Part shown: positions 19,099-26,564 of the stretch, piece by piece
Position numbering within the stretch: the first letter of the stretch is position 1
Layout of the letters: the number at the start of each line of letters is the position of its first letter
Notes under the pieces: generated by a model
Databases searched by the model: none
Told to the model about the DNA's origin: nothing
The model's input: only the letters and a program-made list of their open reading frames with translations
Position numbers and translations under genes: made by a program
NCBI RefSeq assembly: GCF_014196345.1
Contig: NZ_JACIDN010000007.1
Coordinates: forward strand, 62,001 to 126,000
From: Methylobacterium brachythecii
GTDB taxonomy: Bacteria; Pseudomonadota; Alphaproteobacteria; Rhizobiales; Beijerinckiaceae
Length of the DNA: 64,000 nt
Direction of reading: 5' to 3'

Positions 19099-20001
19099 AT
19101 GCGCGACGTCATCATAGTGGGCGGAGGCCCGGCCGGACTCAATGCGGCGCTGATCCTCGGGCGCTGCCGGCGCGACGTGCTGCTCTGTGATGCCGGCCGC
19201 CCGCGCAACGCGGCGACGCCGCTGACCTGGGGTGTCTTCACCCGTGACGGGACATCGCCCTTTACCCTGCGCGAGCAGGCGCATGCCGATCTCGACCGCT
19301 ACGGCACGGTCGAGCGCCGCGAGATCGAGGTGGTGGAGGCGCGCTCCGCCGAGGAAGGTTTCGAGATCCGGCTCGCCGATGGCAACCGCGAGACCGCGAG
19401 ACGGCTGATCCTCGCCACCGGGCTCCGGCAGGATCTGCCGGCGGTCGAGGGCTTCGAGACGTACTGGGGCACCGGCGTCCATTCCTGCCCCTATTGCGAC
19501 GGCTACGAGACCCGCGATCGGCCCATCATCGCCTATGGAAACGGCCATGGCGGCTGCGGGCTGGCGCTGGAGCTGCTTTGTTGGAGCCGCGACGTCACGC
19601 TCTGCACGGACGGCCCCGACGCGTCTCTCGGCAAGAAGGACCGCGACCGGCTCGTCCGCAACGGCATCCGGATCATCGAGACACCGATCGCCCAGCTCTC
19701 GGGCAACGGGCGGCAGGCGGAGACGCTGACGTTCCGCGACGGGCGAACGATCCCCTGCACAGGCGTCTTCCTCATGCCGACGGATTGCGAGCCCTCGCAT
19801 CTCCTCGAGCAGCTCGGCTGCGACATCGGCAAGACCGGCGTGGTGCTGACGAAGAACGATTACGAGAAGACCAACGTGCCCGGCCTGTTCGTGGCCGGGG
19901 ATGCCTCGCGCCGGGTCCAGTTCGCGATCGTCGCGGCAGCCGAGGGTGCCATGGCGGCATTCGCCATCAACATGGAGCTGATCGCCGAGGATACGGCGTG
20001 A
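19099..20001 (+). CDS. Thioredoxin-reductase-like NAD(P)/FAD-dependent oxidoreductase
   Basis: 300-residue flavoprotein with an FAD dinucleotide fold at the start (VIIVGGGPAGLNAAL) and the redox pair CPYC in SCPYCDGYE. The second nucleotide-binding region (residues about 155-180) is YGNGHGG, which lacks the full GxGxxA pattern. The C-terminal FAD motif NVPGLFVAGDA is clear. It resembles a thioredoxin-reductase-like branch rather than TrxB itself; the partner is unknown. The start is set by GAGGGAGG eight bases upstream. It stands alone between two terminator-bounded units. Confidence 0.85.
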   Translation: MRDVIIVGGGPAGLNAALILGRCRRDVLLCDAGRPRNAATPLTWGVFTRDGTSPFTLREQAHADLDRYGTVERREIEVVEARSAEEGFEIRLADGNRETARRLILATGLRQDLPAVEGFETYWGTGVHSCPYCDGYETRDRPIIAYGNGHGGCGLALELLCWSRDVTLCTDGPDASLGKKDRDRLVRNGIRIIETPIAQLSGNGRQAETLTFRDGRTIPCTGVFLMPTDCEPSHLLEQLGCDIGKTGVVLTKNDYEKTNVPGLFVAGDASRRVQFAIVAAAEGAMAAFAINMELIAEDTA

Positions 20002-20017
20002 GGGCCGGACGGGCGCC

Positions 20018-20392
20018 TCACACCGCCCGCAGCGGCTTCTCCAGTACGGCGATCACCCTGGCGAGATCGTGGCCTCGCTTCAGCACCAGCCCGCTCGCCG
20101 CAATCACGGCATAGGCGCCCTGGCGGCGTGCCAGCTTCGGATCCTTCTCGATCCGATACAGAGGCATCTCGGAGCTTCGCCGGTAGATCGAGAAAACGGC
20201 CCTGTCCCTGCGGAAGTCGAGGGCGTAGTCGCGCCACTCGCCTTCGGCCACGCGCCGGCCGTAAAGATTGAAGATGGTTCGAAGCTCCGTGCGGTCGAAG
20301 GCGATCTGTGGAGTGGACGCACCGGACGGGAACGGGATGACGCGAGATCTCGGGTCGTCGCCCTGCGTGTCGACGCTGTGCCGCTCGCTCAT
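20018..20392 (-). CDS. DUF2794 family protein
   Basis: 124-residue cytoplasmic protein of the alphaproteobacterial DUF2794 family. The central block (FDRTELRTIFNLYGRRVAEGEWRDYALD, then AVFSIYRRSSEMPLYRIEKDPKL) is characteristic. The ATG before SERHSVD is preferred: it is preceded by GGGAGAGACG. No biochemical role is established for the family. It converges on the flavoprotein gene with 16 bases between stops. Confidence 0.85.
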   Translation of the reverse strand: MSERHSVDTQGDDPRSRVIPFPSGASTPQIAFDRTELRTIFNLYGRRVAEGEWRDYALDFRRDRAVFSIYRRSSEMPLYRIEKDPKLARRQGAYAVIAASGLVLKRGHDLARVIAVLEKPLRAV

Positions 20393-20554
20393 CGTCTCTC
20401 CCGTGCGAGGCCGCCGCGGCGGCCGGACCGGGATGATGGGGCCACCTTTGCCAGCTCGCAAGCCCGTCGGGCGTCGGCAATGAGGCGAAACGTTCGGCCA
20501 TGGTGTCGCCGTGTTCCCGCCCTCGGAGCGCCTTGCTGAAACGATTGACTGTCA

Positions 20555-20709
20555 CTTGGAACCTCGTCGGCCTCGGGCCCCGAGACGGCCCCACACCCCA
20601 GCTCCCCAGCCAGTGGTGGTCGTCGAGGATGATGGCCCGCGTCCGGCACTCCGAGGTTTCGAGACCCAAGGACTTCAGGCGGCCTCTCCGGAGCGCCGCC
20701 CCTTTTTTT
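20555..20709 (+). ncRNA. Candidate structured small RNA or bluB leader
   Basis: CTTGG (20555-20559) pairs with CCAAG (20666-20670). The adjacent AACCTCG (20560-20566) pairs perfectly with CGAGGTT (20652-20658), leaving a seven-base bulge, so about 85 bases are enclosed in a rod. An inner CTCGG/CCGAG hairpin lies at 20572-20584. A strong terminator follows at once. No open frame on this strand explains that terminator. It could be an independent small RNA (for example 6S-like) or an attenuating leader of bluB. The hallmark boxes of the cobalamin riboswitch are absent. Confidence 0.4.
20678..20709 (+). terminator. Strong intrinsic terminator upstream of bluB
   Basis: GGCGGC (20678-20683) pairs with GCCGCC (20695-20700); the loop contains the self-complementary CTCCGGAG, which can extend the stem. 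A run of seven T follows. It points along the plus strand, 71 bases before bluB, with no plus-strand gene directly before it. Confidence 0.8.
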
Positions 20710-20779
20710 GTCCGGCGCAGGCCGCGCCGATCCGCTAGACAAGTCCGGTCGGGCATCCCGCCCGTCGGAACAGCAGACC

Positions 20780-21415
20780 GTGCCGCCCGATTTCGACGCC
20801 GCCTTTCGCGATCGTCTCGCCGACCTGTTCGCGTGGCGCCGGGATGTGCGCCGCTTCCGCGACGACCCCGTCGACGAGGGCACGCTCTCGGCTTGCCTCG
20901 CCCTGGCAAGCCTCGCACCCTCTGTCGGCAACAGCCAGCCCTGGCGCTTCGTGCGGGTCGCCGATCGGGACCGCCGTTCGGCCGTGATCGAGACCTTCGC
21001 CCGCTGCAACGAGGCGGCCTGCGCCTCCTATGCGGATGCGCGCCGCGATCTCTATGCCAGTCTCAAGCTCGAAGGCCTCCGCGAGGCGCCGATCCATCTC
21101 GCGGTGTTCTGCGACGAGGCAACGGAGACGGGCCATCGCCTCGGCCGCGAGACCATGCCGGAAATGCTGCGCTACTCGGTGGTGACTGCAGTCCATTCGT
21201 TCTGGCTCGCGGCCCGGGCGCATGGCCTCGGTGTCGGCTGGGTCTCCATCCTGGAGCCCGACACGGTGACAAGGCTGCTCGACGTGCCGGCCTCGTGGCG
21301 GCTCGTCGCCTATCTCTGCGTCGGCCGTCCGGTGGAAGAACACCGCGACCCCGAACTCGTCCGGCATGGTTGGCAAGAGCGTCTGCCGGCCTCTGCGCGA
21401 CTGACCGAACGCTGA
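20780..21415 (+). CDS. bluB: 5,6-dimethylbenzimidazole synthase
   Basis: Oxygen-dependent, flavin-destroying enzyme that turns FMNH2 into 5,6-dimethylbenzimidazole, the lower ligand of vitamin B12. The nitroreductase-like fold begins with FAWRRDVRRFRDDPV and SLAPSVGNSQPWRFV, both typical of BluB. ARAHGLGVGWVSIL and the C-terminal LCVGRPVEE complete the family pattern. 211 residues from a GTG at 20780; the preceding frame is open but has no ribosome site. It is far from the other cobalamin genes (55611 onward), and a terminator with a possible RNA leader precedes it. Confidence 0.9.
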   Translation: MPPDFDAAFRDRLADLFAWRRDVRRFRDDPVDEGTLSACLALASLAPSVGNSQPWRFVRVADRDRRSAVIETFARCNEAACASYADARRDLYASLKLEGLREAPIHLAVFCDEATETGHRLGRETMPEMLRYSVVTAVHSFWLAARAHGLGVGWVSILEPDTVTRLLDVPASWRLVAYLCVGRPVEEHRDPELVRHGWQERLPASARLTER

Positions 21416-21487
21416 GTCTTACGAGTCTTCGACTCGTGCTCGACCAGACTCGACTGAGTTCGACTACGGCTCGTTAGCCCTCCAGCT

Positions 21488-21503
21488 CGAATTACGTAAT
21501 TCG
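21488..21503. promoter_or_regulatory. 16-bp perfect palindrome upstream of L,D-transpeptidase
   Basis: CGAATTACGTAATTCG, fully self-complementary and AT-rich for this genome, 90 bases before the next start. A nearby hairpin ACGAGTC/GACTCGT lies at 21421-21437 just after the bluB stop. The palindrome is a plausible protein-binding site; the regulator is unknown. Confidence 0.35.
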
Positions 21504-21593
21504 CCGCCGCGTAACCATGCTGAGTAACAGGAACGACAAGCTTGGCTGCGAATTGTCCCGACGCGTAAGCTCACGCTTGAAGGACGAAATCCG

Positions 21594-22106
21594 ATGTTCG
21601 GTACAGGGAGAGTGGCCGTTGGTGTCGCCGCCGCGTTGACGGCCGGTGTGTTCGCAGCGCCCGTCGAGGCGCGCGAGATCGTTCCGTTCAACGAGCCGGG
21701 ACTTGCCGGCTCGCTCGTCGTGCGCACGTCGGAGCGCCGGCTCTACCTCGTGAACTGGGACGGCACGGCGATCCGCTATCCCGTCGCCGTCGGCAAGCCG
21801 GGCAAGCAGTGGGCCGGGCGCACCGAGATCGACGGCAAGTATTTCCAGCCCGATTGGTCGCCGCCCGCCGACGTGAAGCGCGACCATCCGAGCCTGCCGA
21901 ACCTCATCCGCGGCGGAACGCGCGGCAACCCGATGGGCGTCGCCGCCATGACGCTGCGCGGCGGCGAATACGCGATCCACGGCACGAACCGGCCGAACTC
22001 GATCGGCACCTTCGCGTCCTACGGCTGCATCCGCATGTATAACCAGGACATCACCGATTTGTATCAGCGGGTTTCGGTGGGCACGCAGGTCTACGTGACC
22101 CGCTGA
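21594..22106 (+). CDS. L,D-transpeptidase (YkuD family), copy 1
   Basis: Exported peptidoglycan cross-linking enzyme, 170 residues. A signal peptide ends near VEARE. The catalytic domain contains RTSERRLYLVN, the conserved HGTNRP and the nucleophile motif SYGCIRM. Such enzymes form 3-3 cross-links or tether proteins to the wall. A start ATG follows GAAGGACG. A close paralogue lies 268 bases downstream, with long identical stretches such as AVGKPGKQWAG, so the pair arose by tandem duplication. Confidence 0.9.
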   Translation: MFGTGRVAVGVAAALTAGVFAAPVEAREIVPFNEPGLAGSLVVRTSERRLYLVNWDGTAIRYPVAVGKPGKQWAGRTEIDGKYFQPDWSPPADVKRDHPSLPNLIRGGTRGNPMGVAAMTLRGGEYAIHGTNRPNSIGTFASYGCIRMYNQDITDLYQRVSVGTQVYVTR

Positions 22107-22374
22107 GCTTCACGACCCCCAGTTTTGCGCCGCGGTTGAGGTCATCACCTCTTCCGTGGCGTTTTCATTTACGAAACGTCGATCGTCGACCATCTGATCA
22201 TCATTAAACAAATCTTGATTCTATAGACATCGTTTAATCAAAAAAATCTGCGCGACTTTAGCGCTGAGAACAAATTCGTTCGATTTTGCTACCGAGTAAA
22301 ATAAAAGCAACTAAGTATCAAACTTGATCCAGCACAAACCTCCGATTGCCGTTGTATTCGGAGGGTCGAGTTCG

Positions 22375-22890
22375 ATGTTCGGGAAATTTGTGATGGGCGC
22401 GGGCGTGGCTGTCGCGCTTTGGTCAGGGATCGTCGTGGCTGCCCCGGCGCAGGCGCGCGAAGTGGTGCCGTTCACGGGCGGCGGCATGGCCGGCACGCTG
22501 GTGGTGCGGACCTCCGAGCGCCGGCTCTACCTTGTCAACGGTGACGGCACGGCGATCCGCTATCCGGTAGCCGTCGGCAAGCCGGGTAAGCAATGGGCCG
22601 GGCAGACCATGATCGACGGCAAGTATTACCAGCCCGACTGGTCGCCGCCGGCCGTGGTGAAGCGCGACCATCCGCGTATTCCCAACCTCATCCGCGGCGG
22701 AACGGCCGCCAATCCGATGGGCGTCGCCGCCATGACACTGCGCGGTGGCCAATACGCGATCCACGGCACCAACCGGCCGGAATCGATCGGCCACTTCGCC
22801 TCCTACGGCTGCATCCGCATGCTGAACCAGGACATCTCGGACCTGTTCGAGCGCGTCTCGGTGGGCACGCAGGTCACCGTGATGCGCTGA
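22375..22890 (+). CDS. L,D-transpeptidase (YkuD family), copy 2
   Basis: Paralogue of the upstream gene, 171 residues, with a signal peptide ending near AQARE and the same HGTNRP and SYGCIRM catalytic motifs. The ATG at 22375 has GGAGGGTCGAG ahead of it. The 268-base spacer (22107-22374) is markedly AT-rich against a high-GC background, suggesting its own promoter and separate control. A third, more distant family member is at 38492-39163. Confidence 0.9.
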   Translation: MFGKFVMGAGVAVALWSGIVVAAPAQAREVVPFTGGGMAGTLVVRTSERRLYLVNGDGTAIRYPVAVGKPGKQWAGQTMIDGKYYQPDWSPPAVVKRDHPRIPNLIRGGTAANPMGVAAMTLRGGQYAIHGTNRPESIGHFASYGCIRMLNQDISDLFERVSVGTQVTVMR

Positions 22891-22902
22891 AGGAGATTGC
22901 CG

Positions 22903-23139
22903 TCAGAAGTCGACGGCGATGCCTTTGACCTCCCAATCGTCGTAGCGGACCGGTTCGAGTCCGCCGCGACCGCTCGTCTCGCGCTGGGCGGCGATCTCGG
23001 CCGCGCGGGCATCGATCGCCGCGCGCCGCTCGGCCGCTTCGGCCAGGGCGCGCTGCGCGGCCGGCGTGAGCGCGCGCGACGCGGTTTGCTCGGCTGGCCT
23101 CGCCTGGTCGCCGGTCTCGTCCTGCATCGCGGCCCTCAT
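22903..23139 (-). CDS. DUF1674 protein, Sdh4-like assembly factor family
   Basis: 78-residue protein with the C-terminal signature GGLEPVRYDDWEVKGIAVDF that defines DUF1674, related to the mitochondrial SDHAF4 succinate dehydrogenase flavination chaperone. An Ala/Arg-rich helix precedes the signature. The start at 23139 is chosen for its AAGGGA ribosome site; earlier in-frame starts would run into the divergent rsmB start. A role in SdhA maturation is inference from the family. Confidence 0.82.
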   Translation of the reverse strand: MRAAMQDETGDQARPAEQTASRALTPAAQRALAEAAERRAAIDARAAEIAAQRETSGRGGLEPVRYDDWEVKGIAVDF

Positions 23140-23215
23140 CGATCCCTTGCATCGCGCGTCTGCGGATGGGAGTGCGTCCGGCAGGACATCGCAGTACAGC
23201 CTGAAAGTGGCATTC

Positions 23216-24592
23216 ATGACCCCACGCCGCAACGCGGCTTCGTCGAACGACGCGTCGGACGGCGCGGTTGCCGGGCTCGCGGCCAGGCGGACCGCTCACG
23301 AAGCCGTCGCGGCACTTCTCGGCAAAGGACGCGCCTTCGCTCTCGAGGACGCGCTGGCGCAGGCCGGCGGCCGGCTCGACCCGGGTGAGGCGGCGCTGGC
23401 GCGCGCCATCGCGACGGCGACCTTCAGGCGCTTCGGATTGCTCCGCACGGTGCTCGCCGAACGCATGAGCCAGGGCTTGCCCGAGGACCAGCCGCGGCTC
23501 CTGGCCCTGCTCGCCACCGGCGCCGCACAGATCCTCGACCTCGCTGTAGCCGACCACGCAGCGGTCGACCTCTCCGTGCGGCTTGCCAAGGCCGACCCCG
23601 ATCTCGGCCATCTGGCCGGTCTCGTGAACGCGGTGCTCCGGCGCGTGACGCGCGAGCGCGACGCAATCCTGGCGGCTGGCGGCGACCCACTCGACGCGAA
23701 CACGCCGGATTGGCTCGTCGCCCGCTGGCGCGCAGCCTACGGCGAGGACGCCGCCCGCCGGATCGCGGTCGCCCATCTCGAAGGTGCCGCGGTCGACCTC
23801 ACCATCCGCTCCGATTCTGCCGCTTGGGCCGACCGGCTCGGCGGCATCGCGCTCGGCCTCGGCAGCGTCCGCCTCGCCGACGTGGATGCTCCGATCGCTA
23901 CGCTCCCTGGATACGAGGAGGGCGCCTGGTGGGTTCAGGATGCCGCCGCCGCCCTCCCCGCTCGTCTGCTCGCCGCCGCACCGGGCGAGCGGGTCGCCGA
24001 TCTCTGCGCCGCGCCGGGCGGAAAGACCGCTCAGCTCGCAGCGACCGGGGCCACGGTAATCGCAGTCGACCGCTCGGGTGCACGCCTCGAGCGTCTTCGC
24101 AAAAACCTCGAACGCCTCGACCTGAGCGCGGAGGTCCGCGTCGCCGATGCCCTCGCGCTCGATGAGGATGCCACGTTCGACGCCGTTTTGCTGGATGCGC
24201 CCTGCTCGGCCACCGGCACGATCCGCCGCCATCCCGACGTCGCCTGGACCAAGACCGAGGCCGACATCGCCCGCCTCACCGGCCTTCAGCGCCGCCTCCT
24301 GGACAAGGCGGCCGCCCTGGTCAAGCCGGGCGGTCGGCTGGTCTACTGCACCTGCTCGCTGGAACCTGAGGAGGGCGAGGCGCAGGTCGCCGCCTTCCTC
24401 GGCCGCCGTCCCGATTTCGAGCGCGTACCGGTGACGGCGGACGAGGTTGCCGGGCAGCTCGAGATCATCGACCTGCAAGGCGACCTGCGGACGCTGCCCT
24501 GCCACCTCCCTCTCTCGTCCAGCGGCGAGGCGGTCGGGCGTCGGGGCGGCCTCGACGGGTTCTTCGCGAGCCGCCTCAGGCGAGTCGCCTGA
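23216..24592 (+). CDS. rsmB: 16S rRNA m5C967 methyltransferase RsmB family
   Basis: 458-residue SAM-dependent methyltransferase that makes 5-methylcytosine in 16S rRNA. The N-terminal NusB-like RNA-binding domain covers about residues 20-150. The catalytic domain shows DLCAAPGGKTAQLA (SAM), DAPCSATGTIRRHPD and CTCSLEPEEGE with the two catalytic cysteines. The ATG at 23216 precedes TPRRNAASS. It is followed by a heparinase-family gene and purH, a common alphaproteobacterial order. Confidence 0.9.
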   Translation: MTPRRNAASSNDASDGAVAGLAARRTAHEAVAALLGKGRAFALEDALAQAGGRLDPGEAALARAIATATFRRFGLLRTVLAERMSQGLPEDQPRLLALLATGAAQILDLAVADHAAVDLSVRLAKADPDLGHLAGLVNAVLRRVTRERDAILAAGGDPLDANTPDWLVARWRAAYGEDAARRIAVAHLEGAAVDLTIRSDSAAWADRLGGIALGLGSVRLADVDAPIATLPGYEEGAWWVQDAAAALPARLLAAAPGERVADLCAAPGGKTAQLAATGATVIAVDRSGARLERLRKNLERLDLSAEVRVADALALDEDATFDAVLLDAPCSATGTIRRHPDVAWTKTEADIARLTGLQRRLLDKAAALVKPGGRLVYCTCSLEPEEGEAQVAAFLGRRPDFERVPVTADEVAGQLEIIDLQGDLRTLPCHLPLSSSGEAVGRRGGLDGFFASRLRRVA

Positions 24593-24736
24593 TCGCATGG
24601 TCGCAGGAGCGCTTCGGCGGGACGACACAGCGTTAGCAGATGGTTAAGAGGCACGCGCTAGTCTGACCGAAGGCCGCGAGGCCGGTCGTCTGCGTCCCGA
24701 CGGGGCATCCCCGACACACCAACGAGAGGGTACGGC

Positions 24737-26461
24737 GTGGCGCGCGGCCATGAGCGCTGGGTGTTGTATCGGCTCGCCGTGCGCGAGGCGGTGCGCACGA
24801 TGCGCAGCGCCGTTGCGCGCATCACGGCACCACCAGACTTGCTCGCGGGCGCCCGCGTCACGGCGCTCGTGATCGCGCCGCACGACCTGCGCACGAGCGA
24901 CGCGACCTTCGCTGACGACATCTATTCCGGGCTCTTCGTCTTCGCGGGCCGCGCGCTCTCGGTCAGCGGCCGCTCGCCCTTCGACTATGAGCCGCCCTCA
25001 CCCGAATGGGCCGAGGTGCTCTACGGCTTCGGCTGGCTGCGCCACCTGCGCGCCGCCGACACTGCGCTGGCCCGCGCGAATGCCCGCGCCTTCGTATCCG
25101 ACTTTCTCGCCAACCGCGGCGATGCGGCATTGGCCCGTCCCGTGCCGATCGCCGCGCGGCGGCTGATCTCGTTCCTGTGCCAGTCGCCGCTGGTACTGGA
25201 GGGGGCAGACCACACCTTCTACCAAGCTTTCCTCAAGTCGATCGGGCGCAGCGCGCGCGATCTGGAACGCGCCCTGCGGCGCGGCACCGAACGCCCCTCG
25301 CGCCTGTTGGCGGCGGTCGCCCTCTGCTATGCCGGCCTGTGCTGCGAGGGACTCCAACCGATCCTGCGGCGGGCGACGCGGGTGCTGTCGCGGGAGCTCG
25401 ACCGCCAGATCCTGCCCGATGGCGGACATCGCAGCCGTAACGCCCGCTTCGCCGTCGAACTGCTGCTCGACCTGCTGCCGCTCCGCCAGAGCTTCCTCAG
25501 CCGCAGTCTGGAGCCGCCCGAGGCGCTGCTGCGCGCCATCGACCGAATGCTGCCGATGCTGCGCCTGATGCGGCATCCCGATGCTTCGCTCAGCCATTTC
25601 AACGGCATGGGCACCACCGAGGCCGACCATCTCACCACGCTGCTCATCTATGACGGCGCCCTGGTCGAGACGATGCGGCATGCGCCCTTCTCTGGCTACG
25701 AGCGCTTGGAGGGTGGCCGGGTTGTTCTCGTGGTCGACGTCGGTGCCCCGCCGCGGCAATCCTATTCGAAGTTGGCCTGCGCCGGCTGCCTCTCCTTCGA
25801 GCTGTCGAGCGGTCTGCAGCGGCTCGTCGTAAATTGCGGCGCGCCGGCCAGCGGCACCGATCAGCGCAGCATCTCGCGCAGCACGGCGGCCCATTCGACC
25901 GCGACCATCGCCGACGCCTCCTCCTGCCGCTTCCTCACCGGCGAGGACGGCTGGTGGGGGCGGCGCCTGATCGGCCGCTGGCTGCTGAGACGGTGGGGGC
26001 CGATCATCCTGCGCGGACCGAGCCCCGTGGCGATCGACCGGCGCAACGAGCCTGGCCGCGCCATCCTGGCTGGCCGCCACGACGGATATCAGTACCCGTT
26101 CGGCGTGACCCACGAACGGCGCTGGGAGCTCTCCACCGACGGCAACCGGCTCGACGGGGAAGATGCCTTCTTTCGCGAGGGGCGTGGGCGGGGTCGTGCG
26201 CGCGACGTCGCCATCCGGTTCCATCTGCATCCGACGGTCAACGTCCAGGGCGGCGATGACGGCCGCCTGGTCCTGATGACGCCGCTCGGTGGAACCTGGA
26301 CGTTCTCGTCGGAGGGCGCCGAGGTCGCGATCGAGAACAGCGTCTTCTTCGCCGGCGTTGCCGGCCCTCGCCGTTCCAGTCAGATCGTCCTGCACCTGAC
26401 CGTGACCGAAGGCGCGCATGTGCGCTGGCAGTTCGACCACCAGGAACCGGCTGCGGCTTGA
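24737..26461 (+). CDS. Heparinase II/III family protein
   Basis: 574-residue protein of the heparinase II/III superfamily. The N-terminal part (to about residue 330) is alpha-helical, with FAGRALSVSGRSPFDYEPPS and WLRHLRAADTALARANARAF. The C-terminal beta-rich domain starts near FNGMGTTE and contains the conserved RLVVNCG. Despite the name, alphaproteobacterial members in this locus have no proven lyase substrate and may act on an envelope polysaccharide. The start is a GTG after AACGAGAGGG. It sits between rsmB and purH. Confidence 0.8.
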   Translation: MARGHERWVLYRLAVREAVRTMRSAVARITAPPDLLAGARVTALVIAPHDLRTSDATFADDIYSGLFVFAGRALSVSGRSPFDYEPPSPEWAEVLYGFGWLRHLRAADTALARANARAFVSDFLANRGDAALARPVPIAARRLISFLCQSPLVLEGADHTFYQAFLKSIGRSARDLERALRRGTERPSRLLAAVALCYAGLCCEGLQPILRRATRVLSRELDRQILPDGGHRSRNARFAVELLLDLLPLRQSFLSRSLEPPEALLRAIDRMLPMLRLMRHPDASLSHFNGMGTTEADHLTTLLIYDGALVETMRHAPFSGYERLEGGRVVLVVDVGAPPRQSYSKLACAGCLSFELSSGLQRLVVNCGAPASGTDQRSISRSTAAHSTATIADASSCRFLTGEDGWWGRRLIGRWLLRRWGPIILRGPSPVAIDRRNEPGRAILAGRHDGYQYPFGVTHERRWELSTDGNRLDGEDAFFREGRGRGRARDVAIRFHLHPTVNVQGGDDGRLVLMTPLGGTWTFSSEGAEVAIENSVFFAGVAGPRRSSQIVLHLTVTEGAHVRWQFDHQEPAAA

Positions 26462-26564
26462 TCATCCGCGGCTCCAATCATGCTGCGTCGCACGCGCTGG
26501 TTCCGCCGGTGGGTTTCGTGCTACCCGCGCGCATCCCTGATTGACCGACGACCGGACACGCCCG

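Larger units (their letters stand above)
20393..20779. other. Intergenic region holding a candidate structured RNA and terminator
   Basis: 387 bases between the divergent DUF2794 and bluB starts. The right half contains a long-range pairing (20555-20670) and a strong plus-strand terminator (20678-20709), described separately. The left part (20393-20540) shows nothing I recognise. Confidence 0.5.

Noticed and set aside
20555..20709. SRP (4.5S) RNA
   Set aside because: The universally conserved GGAAGCAGCC-type apical loop is missing.
20462..20779. Cobalamin riboswitch before bluB
   Set aside because: None of the conserved elements (B12 box, CCCCGCAACTGTAA) is present, unlike the clear example at 60475.
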